Source of the DNA: an uncultured Barnesiella sp.
GTDB taxonomy: Bacteria; Bacteroidota; Bacteroidia; Bacteroidales; Barnesiellaceae_A
Assembly (NCBI GenBank): GCA_944321085.1
Contig: CALUJY010000005.1
Span: forward strand, 104,123-168,122
DNA: 64,000 nt
Direction: 5' to 3'
Positions 32,521-41,860 of the stretch are shown here, piece by piece. Each line of letters starts with the position of its first letter. Position 1 is the stretch's first letter. The notes beneath the pieces are model-generated. The model was given only the letters and a program-made list of their open reading frames with translations. It was not told the DNA's origin and did no database searches. A program made the translations under genes and the position numbers.

Positions 32521-33717
32521 ATGAAAAAGTTTTTTGAAGCGATAGTCCGAGGAGTCCTTACGTGCAGCGGCTTTGTCACAAGTCTGGTCATATTGCTGAT
32601 TATAGGATTTCTTTTTACCGAAGGCGCAGGACTTTTCAACGAACCTATGGTAGAGGAGGGTTACGTGTTGGCGTTGAATAAAGAGAATGATGTGTCATCG
32701 CTCACCGCCGAGCAGATAAAAGCTGTTTTCGATGAAGATATTGTCAATTGGAAAGAGATAGGTGGCAGGGATATGCCTATAACGACATTTCGCCTCGAAG
32801 ACGTTGAACGCTATTTCACTGTCGAGGAGCTTGGCAGCGAATACGAGCATGTCGGTATGTGCATTGCCTCACTCATAGCCCGGTCGCCCGGCATGATAGC
32901 CTTTGTGCCGCAGTCAATGCTACCCGCCGATGCCGAGGTACGTTACATTGACGATAGCACCATATCGTTGAGCGAGGTCTTTGCCGGTACCGAGTGGTTT
33001 CCTACGGCAACGCCTGCGCCGTTGTTCGGAATCGTTCCGCTGTTGGCCGGTACGTTGTGGGTAAGTTTGTTTGCCATTTTATTTGCATTGCCTTTCGGGT
33101 TGAGCGTGGCGGTGTATATGTCAGAGGTTGCGTCGGAGCGCATGCGTTCGGTGTTGAAACCTGTTATAGAGCTGCTCAACGGAATACCGTCTGTAGTATA
33201 TGGTTTTTTCGGGCTCATTGTTATCGTACCGCTGTTGCAACAAGGGTTTAATCTTCCTGTGGGAGAGAGCGGTTTGGCCGGCAGTATTGTGCTTGCCATC
33301 ATGGCTTTGCCTACGATGATAACCGTGGCCGAAGATGCCATGCGCAGTTGTCCCCGTTCGCTGCGGGAGGCAAGTCTCGCATTGGGAGCGACACGCTGGC
33401 AGACGATTTGCAAGGTGGTGATACCATCGTCTATGTCGGGTATAACCTCGGGTATTGTATTGGGAATAGGTCGCGCCGTGGGTGAGACTATGGCTGTACT
33501 TATGGTGACGGGGAATGCTGCTATCATACCCACCTCTATCGTAGAACCTTTGCGTACGATACCTGCTACGATAGCCGCCGAGTTGGGCGAGGCTCCTGCT
33601 GGCGGGGCGCACTATCAGGCGTTGTTCCTGTTGGGTGTCATCCTGTTTTTTATAACGCTCGTTATCAACATGAGCGTAGAGTATATATCGTCAAGAAACA
33701 AATATAAACTACGGTAA
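32521..33717 (+). CDS. pstC: Phosphate ABC transporter permease PstC with PstS-like periplasmic insert
   Basis: The permease is longer (398 residues) than standard PstC (about 300). After the first membrane segment (about residues 12-33) comes an extra 120-130 residue periplasmic part that resembles the C-lobe of PstS: L-T-A-E-Q-I-K-A-V-F near 60, then I-V-N-W-K-E-I-G-G-R-D near 75-85 and S-P-G-M-I-A-F-V near 122. Normal PstC resumes near residue 168 with five more membrane segments and the ABC-coupling loop E-A-S-L-A-L-G-A-T near 281. The insert lacks the phosphate loop, so it likely docks or gates rather than binds the ligand. One base separates it from pstA. Confidence 0.93.
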   Translation: MKKFFEAIVRGVLTCSGFVTSLVILLIIGFLFTEGAGLFNEPMVEEGYVLALNKENDVSSLTAEQIKAVFDEDIVNWKEIGGRDMPITTFRLEDVERYFTVEELGSEYEHVGMCIASLIARSPGMIAFVPQSMLPADAEVRYIDDSTISLSEVFAGTEWFPTATPAPLFGIVPLLAGTLWVSLFAILFALPFGLSVAVYMSEVASERMRSVLKPVIELLNGIPSVVYGFFGLIVIVPLLQQGFNLPVGESGLAGSIVLAIMALPTMITVAEDAMRSCPRSLREASLALGATRWQTICKVVIPSSMSGITSGIVLGIGRAVGETMAVLMVTGNAAIIPTSIVEPLRTIPATIAAELGEAPAGGAHYQALFLLGVILFFITLVINMSVEYISSRNKYKLR

Positions 33718-33718
33718 T

Positions 33719-34600
33719 ATGAAAAGTGTGGAGTATCCGTCCCGGTATGCTGTGCGTAAACGGTACGCGCAACGGGTCGCATTTTGGTTATTCAGGTTTT
33801 TCAGCCTTTTCATAGCTTTCATCTTGTTTGCCATTCTCGGTTTCATCATATACAAAGGCGCCGGTGTGTTGAGTTGGGACTTTCTGACGAAAGCCCCGTC
33901 GGATGGCATGACTTCGGGCGGTATCTTTCCGGCCATTGTAGGTACGCTTTGCCTGATGGCCGGTAGTGCCGTGGTAGCCTTCCCGATAGGTATCATGAGC
34001 GGTATATATATGAGTGAATTTGCATCGAAAGGATGGGTGGTGAAATTTATTCGCCTTATGACCAACAACCTGAGCGGAGTGCCTTCGATAGTATTCGGTT
34101 TGTTCGGCATGGCATTGTTTGTAAAGTATCTCAACTTTGGCGACAGCATTCTTGCCGGTTCGCTCACCCTTGGGATGCTTTCGCTGCCGTTGGTGATACG
34201 CACTACCGAAGAGGCTCTCAAAGATATTCCCGACAGCATGCGCGAGGGTAGTCTTGCCTTGGGCGCAAGTAAGTTGCAGACGATATGGAGAGTGATATTG
34301 CCGATGGGTATGCCTCGCATCATCACGGGGCTTATTCTCTCTTTGGGACGTGTCTCGGGCGAGACGGCTCCTATCCTTTTTACCTGTGCGGCCTATTTCT
34401 TCCCGCAACTGCCCACGTCGATATTCGACCAGTGCATGGCATTGCCGTATCACCTCTATGTCTTATCGACGAGCGGTACCGATATGGCGGCGCAGCAACC
34501 TATCGCTTACGGTACGGCTTTGGTTTTAATAGTGATTATTTTGATTATAAATTTGTTGTCGGGGGCTTTGCGACGTTATTTCGAGAACCGACTGAAATAA
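33719..34600 (+). CDS. pstA: Phosphate ABC transporter permease PstA
   Basis: Second membrane subunit of the phosphate importer: 293 residues with six membrane segments, the coupling-loop motif E-G-S-L-A-L-G-A-S near residue 177, and the periplasmic L-S-G-V-P-S-I-V-F-G-L-F near 113-124 that PstA and PstC share. The start overlaps nothing; pstB begins 3 bases after its stop. Unlike PstC, it has no insert and is of ordinary length. Confidence 0.95.
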   Translation: MKSVEYPSRYAVRKRYAQRVAFWLFRFFSLFIAFILFAILGFIIYKGAGVLSWDFLTKAPSDGMTSGGIFPAIVGTLCLMAGSAVVAFPIGIMSGIYMSEFASKGWVVKFIRLMTNNLSGVPSIVFGLFGMALFVKYLNFGDSILAGSLTLGMLSLPLVIRTTEEALKDIPDSMREGSLALGASKLQTIWRVILPMGMPRIITGLILSLGRVSGETAPILFTCAAYFFPQLPTSIFDQCMALPYHLYVLSTSGTDMAAQQPIAYGTALVLIVIILIINLLSGALRRYFENRLK

Positions 34601-34603
34601 AAT

Positions 34604-35359
34604 ATGATTATGAAGATAGAGGTAAAGGATATTGATTTTTATTACGGTAGTTTCCATGCCCTGAAAAATATTTCGATGGGCATAGAGCAAAACAAGGTGG
34701 TAGCGTTTATAGGCCCGTCGGGATGCGGAAAATCTACGTTTTTGCGGCTCTTTAATCGTATGAACGACCTGATACCCGATACGAGACTTACCGGACAAAT
34801 ACTTATCGATGGTAAAGATGTGTATGCTCCCAAGGTCGAGGTCGATGTGTTGCGCAAAGAGATAGGCATGGTATTTCAGCGTCCCAATCCTTTCCCCATG
34901 AGCATATTCGAGAATGTCGCTTATGGTTTGCGTGTAAATGGCGTGAAGGACAAAGTCTTTATAGCGCAGCGTGTCGAGGAAACTTTGCGTGGTGCGGCTT
35001 TGTGGGATGAGGTGAAAGATAAGCTCAAAGCATCGGCTTATGCTCTTTCGGGCGGGCAGCAGCAACGCCTGTGCATAGCAAGGGCTATGGCCGTCTCACC
35101 CTCGGTTTTGCTGATGGACGAACCGGCATCGGCTCTCGACCCTATTTCTACCGCCAAGGTGGAAGAACTTATACGCGAATTGCGTAAAGAGCTTACTATC
35201 ATTATTGTCACACATAACATGCAGCAGGCTGCCCGCGTGAGCGACAAAACGGCATTCTTCTATATGGGCGAGATGGTAGAATACGACGACACGAAAGTGA
35301 TATTTACGCACCCTCGTAAGACAGAAACGCAGAACTATATAACGGGACGTTTCGGATAA
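34604..35359 (+). CDS. pstB: Phosphate ABC transporter ATP-binding protein
   Basis: The ATPase of the phosphate importer, 251 residues: Walker [10 protein letters not shown] near 38-46, Q-loop at F-Q-R-P-N-P-F-P, signature L-S-G-G-Q-Q-Q-R near 148, Walker B L-L-M-D-E-P and H-loop T-H-N-M. An alternative start two codons later (34610) is equally possible; both fit the family. phoU follows after 22 bases. Confidence 0.96.
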   Translation: MIMKIEVKDIDFYYGSFHALKNISMGIEQNKVVAFIGPSGCGKSTFLRLFNRMNDLIPDTRLTGQILIDGKDVYAPKVEVDVLRKEIGMVFQRPNPFPMSIFENVAYGLRVNGVKDKVFIAQRVEETLRGAALWDEVKDKLKASAYALSGGQQQRLCIARAMAVSPSVLLMDEPASALDPISTAKVEELIRELRKELTIIIVTHNMQQAARVSDKTAFFYMGEMVEYDDTKVIFTHPRKTETQNYITGRFG

Positions 35360-35381
35360 AACAAAAATTGGAGACAGAAAT

Positions 35382-36083
35382 ATGGTAAGATTTATAGAAA
35401 ACGAACTCTCTTCCCTGCGCGACGAAGTTGTGCAGATGTGGAATTTGGTTTACAGCCAATTGCAACGTGCCAAGACGGCAGTGATAAACCTCGACCGCAA
35501 GGCGGCGCAGCAAATTGCCGTGCGAGAGCGGCGCGTAGATGCTTTCGACCTGAAAATAGATAGCGATGTAGAAGACTATATCGCCCTCTACACCCCTGTT
35601 GCGGTAGATTTGCGCTTCGTGTTGGCGATGCTGAAAATAAATACCGACTTGGAGCGTATCGGCGACTACGCCGATGGGATAGCCCGTTTTGTGGGAGATG
35701 TGGAGGTCGATGCCATAGATGCCGCATTGCTGAAAGATTTGCAACTCGAAGAGATGTTTGGTATCGTGTTCGATATGATGGAGGGGTTGCAACATGCTTT
35801 CGTTACCGAAAATGTCGAGGAGGCTTTTACAGCTCTTGCACAAGATGATATGCTTGATAAGATGAACCGGGCGGCCACGACAGCTCTTGTGGAGTATGCC
35901 CGTAAGAATCCCGACGATGTGGCGTTGTGTCTTGCATTGGGCGGTGTCGTACGCAAGCTCGAACGTACGGGCGACCACATGACCAATATTGCCGAGGAGA
36001 TTATCTTTTATGTAGATGCCAAGGTGTTGAAGCACGCCGAGAAGATGCGTACCCGTGAGCAAGGAGACGATGTGGAGGTGTAA
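35382..36083 (+). CDS. phoU: Phosphate signalling protein PhoU
   Basis: PhoU couples the state of the Pst transporter to the PhoR-PhoB type two-component system and restrains phosphate uptake. The 233-residue protein is two repeated three-helix bundles with metal-site motifs, E-R-I-G-D-Y-A-D near residue 90 and E-R-T-G-D-H-M-T-N-I near 193. It is the last gene of the pst operon, the usual place. No phoR or phoB gene is in the window. Confidence 0.94.
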   Translation: MVRFIENELSSLRDEVVQMWNLVYSQLQRAKTAVINLDRKAAQQIAVRERRVDAFDLKIDSDVEDYIALYTPVAVDLRFVLAMLKINTDLERIGDYADGIARFVGDVEVDAIDAALLKDLQLEEMFGIVFDMMEGLQHAFVTENVEEAFTALAQDDMLDKMNRAATTALVEYARKNPDDVALCLALGGVVRKLERTGDHMTNIAEEIIFYVDAKVLKHAEKMRTREQGDDVEV

Positions 36084-36216
36084 CGGCTTGTGAAGAGGCC
36101 GCAATGCCTACATGGTTTCTCTATTGCGCAGGCAAAAGGCTGCGTCGACAGGGAAAATGCAGGTACGGCTATGTTTATGCGTCGGCACTCTCTTTATAGA
36201 GAAGACGAAATCCGTG

Positions 36217-36251
36217 GGGCAAAAAGCATAAGTAAACTTTGCTTTTTGCCC
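36217..36251 (+). repeat. Perfect 11-bp inverted repeat straddling the lgt -33 box
   Basis: GGGCAAAAAGC at 36217-36227 pairs exactly with GCTTTTTGCCC at 36241-36251 across a 13-base loop. The right arm overlaps the TTTG box and spacer of the lgt promoter. It may terminate the pst-phoU transcript, be an operator, or both; no T run follows beyond the stem. Confidence 0.6.
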
Positions 36252-36269
36252 TTGCTTGCACTATCTTTG
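36238..36269 (+). promoter_or_regulatory. Promoter of lgt
   Basis: TTTG, a 20-base spacer, then TATCTTTG: both Bacteroidota boxes at ideal spacing. The predicted start near 36275 leaves a leader of about 84 bases before the lgt ATG. Confidence 0.75.
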
Positions 36270-36358
36270 CCATGCAGTAACCGTGGGTGTATGCCCGACT
36301 ATGCGTTATCGGGCACATGCGACTGCCATAAACTGACGAACGACAGACATATATAGCA

Positions 36359-37237
36359 ATGATACTGGATTATATAACGTGGAGCGTGCATCCTGCCATA
36401 TACGACGGGTTTGTAGAGATACGCTGGTACGGATTGTTTTTTGTGATAGGTTTTGCCTTCGGATACTATTTGGTAGGCAAGATGTTTAAGCACGAGGGTA
36501 AGCCCGAGTCGTGGCTCGATGTGTTGTTGCTCTATCTTTTCATAGCCACGCTGGTAGGCGCGCGCCTCGGACATTGCCTCTTCTATCAGTGGGACTATTA
36601 CTCGCAACACCCCGTAGAGATACTGAAAGTATGGGAAGGAGGCCTTGCCAGCCACGGCGGTGCCATAGGTATCATTATAGCCATGTGGATATTTTCGCGG
36701 CGCGTGACGCACGAAAATATTTTATGGATATTAGACCGCATTGTCGTCCCCATTGCATTTGTGGGTATGCTCATACGTTTGGGCAACCTTATGAATCATG
36801 AAATATACGGTCATGCCACCGACGTGCCATGGGCTTTTTGTTTTATTCTCAATCTGCGTGAGTGGGAGCAAGGGGCTGCACCGATATACAGCGCACCGTC
36901 GCATCCCACACAACTCTATGAGGCAGGAGCTTACTTACTGCTTTTCGTATTGCTCATGTATATGTATTGGCGGCGACATGCCGAGCAGCGTCCCGGTTTG
37001 ATGTTGGGTGTATTTTTTATCGGCACATTCCTGTCGCGTTTCTTTATAGAGTTCGTAAAGAACGACCAAGTGGCATTTGAGGCCGGTATGACATTGAACA
37101 TGGGGCAATGGCTCAGCATACCCTTTGTAATTGCCGGTATTTGGTTGGTGGTGCGAGCCATGCGTCGCCCGCCTGTTCCCATACGATATACCGATGACAA
37201 AAGTAAGCTGGTAACTAAAAAACATGATATGCAGTAG
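36359..37237 (+). CDS. lgt: Prolipoprotein diacylglyceryl transferase
   Basis: Lgt attaches diacylglycerol to the lipobox cysteine, the first step in maturing the lipoproteins encoded elsewhere in this window. This 292-residue inner-membrane protein has about seven segments: R-W-Y-G-L-F-F-V near residue 22, G-A-R-L-G-H-C-L-F-Y near 64-73, the signature region G-G-L-A-S-H-G-G-A near 94-102, then R-L-G-N-L-M-N-H-E near 141. The C-terminal tail is basic. A clear promoter and terminator flank it, so it is transcribed alone. Confidence 0.95.
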   Translation: MILDYITWSVHPAIYDGFVEIRWYGLFFVIGFAFGYYLVGKMFKHEGKPESWLDVLLLYLFIATLVGARLGHCLFYQWDYYSQHPVEILKVWEGGLASHGGAIGIIIAMWIFSRRVTHENILWILDRIVVPIAFVGMLIRLGNLMNHEIYGHATDVPWAFCFILNLREWEQGAAPIYSAPSHPTQLYEAGAYLLLFVLLMYMYWRRHAEQRPGLMLGVFFIGTFLSRFFIEFVKNDQVAFEAGMTLNMGQWLSIPFVIAGIWLVVRAMRRPPVPIRYTDDKSKLVTKKHDMQ

Positions 37238-37573
37238 CAGATATTGAAGAAGTCGAAGTTCGGATTTCGTGAAGATGGATTTATTATCTTAATTTTGACC
37301 ATCCTCATCTACAATACCAAGAGCCCTATCATGTTCCCTTTCGGGTGATAGGGCTTTTTTATGTATTCTCTATAATCCGTATTTATAGGATGCAAAGTTT
37401 CGTTTGGGCGCACCCTCTGCCCTTTATAAAAATAAATTCGGGTTGTATATTTTGTCGGGTAGCTGTTTTACGGCATAGTATCCGGCGTGCACATCTTTTG
37501 TGTTGGCAGCTTCTTGTTGCATGACAGCCCGATGGGAAATTCCTTATATATAGGTCTTCCGGTGTAAGAAGCC
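37238..37573. other. Convergent intergenic region between lgt and the DUF5686 gene
   Basis: The gap of 336 bases holds the lgt terminator at 37319-37360; beyond it I see no gene or clear regulatory signal. Confidence 0.5.
37319..37360 (+). terminator. Terminator of lgt
   Basis: AGCCCTATCA pairs with TGATAGGGCT around a 14-base loop, followed by six Ts. Confidence 0.9.
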
Positions 37574-40138
37574 TTAGAACGAAGCATGCAAGGCAATGCG
37601 TACGCCACCCAGATTGGCGCCCGGGGTATCGCGGTAGGTAACGCGGAAAACGTATTCTATGCGCAATATGGTAAGTATATTGTCGATACCTACACTTACC
37701 TCCATATAAGGCATGTTGGTCATGCGTTTCACGTTCCATGAGTCATTGAAAGCGAAGAGGCCGCTCGTTTCGGGATGGAAATTGGCATCGTTGATGGTAC
37801 CGTACATACCGCGGAAAGAGACGACTTCACGGAAATGAAGAGCATTTAGGAACGGGATGTGGTTGAACAAAAGCCCATTGGCAAAATAGGTGAGGTCCCA
37901 CGATATGTATTGGTCGAAAAGAAACTCCATCGGTGTGAGCAAAGAATATGACTCGGGCTGTATCGTGTATGACATGTTGGCGTAGGGGATGATAAGCAGG
38001 GGATAGGGTACTTCGTCCCATACCTTACCGGCCTTGACGATAATATCTGTATAGCCGAATTTCGAGAGGTGAAATCGTTTGCTGGCAGCTATCTCGGTGT
38101 GGTTGTAGTTATAGTCGCTGAGAAATCCTTTGTGAGCGAAAACGTGTCGCAGCGTGAATACCGGGGCATCGTCGGTTACCGAATAGCGTTCGCCATAAGC
38201 CGTGTAATACTTCTCGAAAGGCGAGTAGCGAAGGCATATTTCGGCCATAGTTTGGCTGAATGAGTTGAGCGAAGTAATAGAACCGTCTGCATTATAGCGG
38301 TTGAAAGGCATGTAAACGGTACTTTCCTGCCGTTCGTTACGCAATCCTAATTCGAAGGAGAAGCCACCGTCGAACTCGTGTTTGTAGGTTACGCCGCAAG
38401 AACGCTGGTAGGTGGCATTGAAGTCGGGTGCGCGACGCAGCGAGAGCACGAAATTGTCTTTGCTCGTGTGCAGATATTTTTGCGACAAATAGTTGACGTC
38501 GTAGTCGTAGAAAGCCTTTATGGAGCGTATGGGATACTCCATCGGATTTTTTTTCTTTTTGTTGAACGAGTATTCGAGCGAACCTCCGTATTTGAATTTC
38601 TCGTCGCCAAAACCGTACCCGAAGTAGCCTTTGGCGAAAATCTGGGGATGAAGTTTTGCGGTAGTAGTACCGGCAATTTTCAGTCGCAGACCTTCTACGC
38701 TGTTGCCGCTGATAAATGAGTTTACCGGTCCGAAGTCGAATCGGCTTTCGTCGGCATCGGCGTTGGTATGTATATATCCCGAGAAGAGGATACCGATGAT
38801 GCGGGTTGTCCACTTGACAAAGGGTTTCTCTTTGAGGCGGTCAACGATTTCCGAAACGGCATCTTCTTGCTGTTTGATGGGGATAGTACGGTGCTGAGCC
38901 CAAAACTCATCATTATGTTTTTCTGCCGAGGGCAGTGTTATCTCGCGCGTTTTCATGTCGAAGACGTCGGCATTCAGTGGCGGGTCAAACGAGAAGTTGC
39001 TGTAATCGATAGTACGCCGGGCATACAATCCGGCCGTACCCGGATAGAGCCTGAATTCGGCAACGATGTCATCTCTTACCTTGATACGTCTCCCCACAGA
39101 GTCTCTCTTGTAGTCCTGTTGCAGGTACATGCGATCAACGTAATTCATGTTGATGTTGCGCGGGATGCTGTATTTGGCGCGTTTGATGAAGTATGACGAG
39201 TCTTCATATACTACGTAGAGATGTCCGGCAAAACCGAATGACTCGGAATTATACGGTGCAAAACCAAAGTCGATACATCGTTCGCCTTCTATATCGAGAG
39301 TGTCTAAAAGATAATATTTGTAGAAAGAGACACCATAATGCGACAGCGGGCTTACAAAACGTTGCTCGAAGAGTGCAATATCGTTTTTGAAAAGATCTAC
39401 CTCTTGGAACATTTGGTTGAGGTAGGTCTGCACATTCTCTTGGTCGATAAAGTCGTCGAGTCCGGCGCGGTTGATGGCATAAATGACATCCCGTTCGGTA
39501 CGTGGCTCTTTACGGTAATAATAGTCTATGATACGCTCTTTGAGCGAGAAATTAAGGATAGGCTTCCCCGTCACGTCCGACGTGTCGGTGTAGTCGAAGA
39601 GATATGGAGTGCTTTTGAAGAGGGCATGCGAGCGTTTGTCTTCGGTAAATTCGTCGTAAGCGATGGTAATCTTTTCGTATTTGGTATATGAAAAGAAATC
39701 GTTTTGCAGCGGGTCGCCTGTCTCGCGTCGGTCTATCAGTTTACGGGCAAATTCTACGGCAGGGTTGTTTTTCTTGCTGTATTTCTCCTTCTTGGGCTTT
39801 ACGATAACCTCATTGAGAGTGATGTACGACGGCACCATTTTGATGTCGAGCTTGTTGATGCTGCCGAGTTCTACGGGAATATCTAATGTCTTGTATCCGA
39901 GAGTAGAGACTCGCACGTGTGAAAAGTCAACGCGTACAGTAATTGAAAAGTTGCCGTCGAGGTCGGTACGTGTACCACGGTCGGAGCCCATCAGAAAAAT
40001 CGATGCATAAGGGATGGGCTCGTTTGTAAGCGAGTCGGTTATTGTGCCTCTGACAGTGGTTAGTGGTTGCGCCGACAGCGAGAGGGGTAAAAGAAGCAAT
40101 ATAAAAATTATATATATTCGCGTTCGCTTTACAGCCAT
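37574..40138 (-). CDS. DUF5686 outer-membrane protein with carboxypeptidase-like N-domain
   Basis: This large (854 residues) exported protein has a signal peptide ending near L-S-A-Q (23). A CarboxypepD_reg-like beta-sandwich follows (V-R-G-T-I-T-D-S-L-T-N-E-P-I-P-Y-A near 29-45), as found at the front of TonB-dependent and other Bacteroidota outer-membrane proteins. The remaining 700 residues match the DUF5686 pattern, with aromatic alternating strands suggesting a C-terminal beta-barrel ending in L-H-A-S-F. There is no TonB box or plug, so it is not a SusC homologue. A TAACTTTG element lies at 40219-40212 on the minus strand. Its function is unknown. Confidence 0.85.
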   Translation of the reverse strand: MAVKRTRIYIIFILLLLPLSLSAQPLTTVRGTITDSLTNEPIPYASIFLMGSDRGTRTDLDGNFSITVRVDFSHVRVSTLGYKTLDIPVELGSINKLDIKMVPSYITLNEVIVKPKKEKYSKKNNPAVEFARKLIDRRETGDPLQNDFFSYTKYEKITIAYDEFTEDKRSHALFKSTPYLFDYTDTSDVTGKPILNFSLKERIIDYYYRKEPRTERDVIYAINRAGLDDFIDQENVQTYLNQMFQEVDLFKNDIALFEQRFVSPLSHYGVSFYKYYLLDTLDIEGERCIDFGFAPYNSESFGFAGHLYVVYEDSSYFIKRAKYSIPRNINMNYVDRMYLQQDYKRDSVGRRIKVRDDIVAEFRLYPGTAGLYARRTIDYSNFSFDPPLNADVFDMKTREITLPSAEKHNDEFWAQHRTIPIKQQEDAVSEIVDRLKEKPFVKWTTRIIGILFSGYIHTNADADESRFDFGPVNSFISGNSVEGLRLKIAGTTTAKLHPQIFAKGYFGYGFGDEKFKYGGSLEYSFNKKKKNPMEYPIRSIKAFYDYDVNYLSQKYLHTSKDNFVLSLRRAPDFNATYQRSCGVTYKHEFDGGFSFELGLRNERQESTVYMPFNRYNADGSITSLNSFSQTMAEICLRYSPFEKYYTAYGERYSVTDDAPVFTLRHVFAHKGFLSDYNYNHTEIAASKRFHLSKFGYTDIIVKAGKVWDEVPYPLLIIPYANMSYTIQPESYSLLTPMEFLFDQYISWDLTYFANGLLFNHIPFLNALHFREVVSFRGMYGTINDANFHPETSGLFAFNDSWNVKRMTNMPYMEVSVGIDNILTILRIEYVFRVTYRDTPGANLGGVRIALHASF

Positions 40139-40360
40139 GAAATGCGGAAAAACTTGTTATACAATATGTTACCGTATCAACGGGCTTGCGCTCCGGAGTG
40201 GAAAACAGCTGCAAAGTTAATTATTTAACCATTTCAAAACGAATAACCGGACTTATGTTTTGTCGTTTTATATTTTTTTGGAAAATCAAAGAAGGAAAAG
40301 TGCCTCATAGCATGCCGAAAAATATTATATTGCGAAAAATTTTATAAATTATCAGACATT

Positions 40361-40843
40361 ATGGCAACCGAAATAGAACATAAATATAAGGTGTTGAGTG
40401 ATAGTTATCTAACGGGATATACGTCGGCACAGTATTTCAGGCAGGGTTATCTGACTGTCGAGAAGGATTGTGTGGTGCGCGTACGTATTGCGGGCAAAAA
40501 GGCGTATCTTACCATCAAAGGTAAAAATCGCGGTTGCAGTAGGGTGGAGTATGAGCTACCCATAGACCTTATGACTGCACAATCGATGCTCGATAACTTG
40601 TGTCATACACCTATCATCGAGAAAACCCGTTATATCTATTTTTATGCCGGCCATAAATGGGAGATAGACCGTTTTCACGGTGCGAACGAAGGTCTTGTTG
40701 TGGCTGAGATAGAGTTGCAGAGTGAGCAGGAACTCTACGAATTGCCTCCCTTTGTGGGTGACAATGTAACGGGAATTCCCCGGTATTACAATTCGTGTCT
40801 TGCCGAGCATCCCTATTCCGCTTGGGATGACGCCGATAAATAG
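40361..40843 (+). CDS. CYTH-domain protein (triphosphate tunnel enzyme family)
   Basis: The 160-residue protein starts with E-I-E-H-K-Y-K-V, the ExExK metal/triphosphate signature of CYTH proteins, and continues with alternating charged strands (V-V-R-V-R-I, A-Y-L-T-I-K-G and V-E-Y-E-L-P) that line the tunnel. Family members hydrolyse inorganic triphosphate or thiamine triphosphate; a few are adenylate cyclases. Small stand-alone bacterial forms like this one are mostly triphosphatases. It sits alone between the DUF5686 gene (divergent) and tRNA-Ser. Confidence 0.88.
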   Translation: MATEIEHKYKVLSDSYLTGYTSAQYFRQGYLTVEKDCVVRVRIAGKKAYLTIKGKNRGCSRVEYELPIDLMTAQSMLDNLCHTPIIEKTRYIYFYAGHKWEIDRFHGANEGLVVAEIELQSEQELYELPPFVGDNVTGIPRYYNSCLAEHPYSAWDDADK

Positions 40844-40937
40844 CGTGTTGTAGGGTGAAACAGAGGCCGTACCTTGTGAAAAACAGAATATCGAAAAAAT
40901 TTTTTCGGGAAAATGCTGTTTGAAAAGAAAAAATAGT

Positions 40938-40945
40938 TACTTTTG
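40938..40945 (+). promoter_or_regulatory. -7 element (TACTTTTG) of tRNA-Ser
   Basis: TAnnTTTG match 23 bases before the mature tRNA. A TTTG at 40919-40922 is only 15 bases upstream, closer than usual. Confidence 0.45.
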
Positions 40946-40968
40946 CACTCGCAAAGCAAAACTGCGAA

Positions 40969-41055
40969 GGAAAGATGCCGGAGTGGTCGATCGGGACGGT
41001 CTCGAAAACCGTTGTACGGGTAACTGTACCGAGGGTTCGAATCCCTCTCTTTCCG
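40969..41055 (+). tRNA. tRNA-Ser (CGA)
   Basis: The 87-nt tRNA has a long variable arm (TGTACGGGTAACTGTACC region), 7-bp acceptor GGAAAGA / TCTTTCC, T loop TTCGAAT and anticodon loop CTCGAAA with CGA, reading UCG. Discriminator is G; CCA is not encoded. Confidence 0.96.
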
Positions 41056-41063
41056 CAAAGACA

Positions 41064-41102
41064 AAAAGAGAAGCACTGCAATGGCGGTGCTTCTCTTTTT
41101 TT
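41064..41102 (+). terminator. Terminator after tRNA-Ser
   Basis: AAAGAGAAGCAC pairs with GTGCTTCTCTTT around a 10-base loop, running into a T tract. Confidence 0.88.
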
Positions 41103-41130
41103 ATTGACATTCCCGACAAACGGGTGGGGC

Positions 41131-41688
41131 TTATAATTTCTCTATCCACTCTTTTATGGTGCTGCGGTTGGCATGATTCAGCAATCTGCCTTTTTCCCAA
41201 TGCAAATCGGGGTACTCTTTCTTCAAGGCAGCCACACTGTTGCCAATGCCGCTGCTTCCCGACGTGGCAAACGGGATGAGAACTTTTCCTGCTAAGTTGT
41301 GGCTTTCGATAAATGTATTGACAGCCCTCGGTGCAAGGTCCCACCAAATAGGATAACCGATAAAGATGGTATCATAATCGGCTATATTCTCTTTATCGGC
41401 TTTTATGGCCGGGCGGGATTGCGGGTCGCTCATCTCTACCGAGCTGCGCGATTGCGGGTTGTTCCAGTTGAGGTCTGCATCCGAATACGGCGTTTGCGGG
41501 TCGATTCTGAAAAGTTTGCCGCCGGTTACATCGGCAATTTCATGCGCAACGCGTGCTGTTGTGCCGGTTGCCGAGAAATAGGCAACCAAAGTTCGTTGAG
41601 TATTCATATCGGTTCTTCCTTCTTTTTGTGCGCAGGCCGTGACACATATCGATGCCACAGCCGCAACAGTTAATAGAAAATGTTTCAT
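41131..41688 (-). CDS. Exported flavodoxin-like lipoprotein
   Basis: This flavodoxin-fold protein of 185 residues has a lipobox-like leader (V-T-A-C-A-Q, Cys near 20), so it is an envelope flavodoxin, unlike cytosolic ones. The FMN phosphate loop reads Y-F-S-A-T-G-T-T-A-R near 40, and I-G-Y-P-I-W-W-D near 108 is typical of the flavodoxin_4 group common in gut bacteria. The frame runs open to 41949, but the Met at 41688 starts the signal peptide and lies 61 bases after a TATTTTTG element (minus strand, 41763-41756). The redox partner is unknown. Confidence 0.9.
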   Translation of the reverse strand: MKHFLLTVAAVASICVTACAQKEGRTDMNTQRTLVAYFSATGTTARVAHEIADVTGGKLFRIDPQTPYSDADLNWNNPQSRSSVEMSDPQSRPAIKADKENIADYDTIFIGYPIWWDLAPRAVNTFIESHNLAGKVLIPFATSGSSGIGNSVAALKKEYPDLHWEKGRLLNHANRSTIKEWIEKL

Positions 41689-41860
41689 ATAGGTTGTTTT
41701 TATGAGAAAATAAGTATTTCGCAAGACACCCCGTTTTGTCGTGTATCTTTGTATGCAAAAATAGTGCTTTTCTTGTGTTGTGACGATAGTGTTATTACGG
41801 ATGCTTTTACCTCGATTACTTATTTTTACTTTCAGCTCTCTTGCAGCGTTTCTCGATAAG

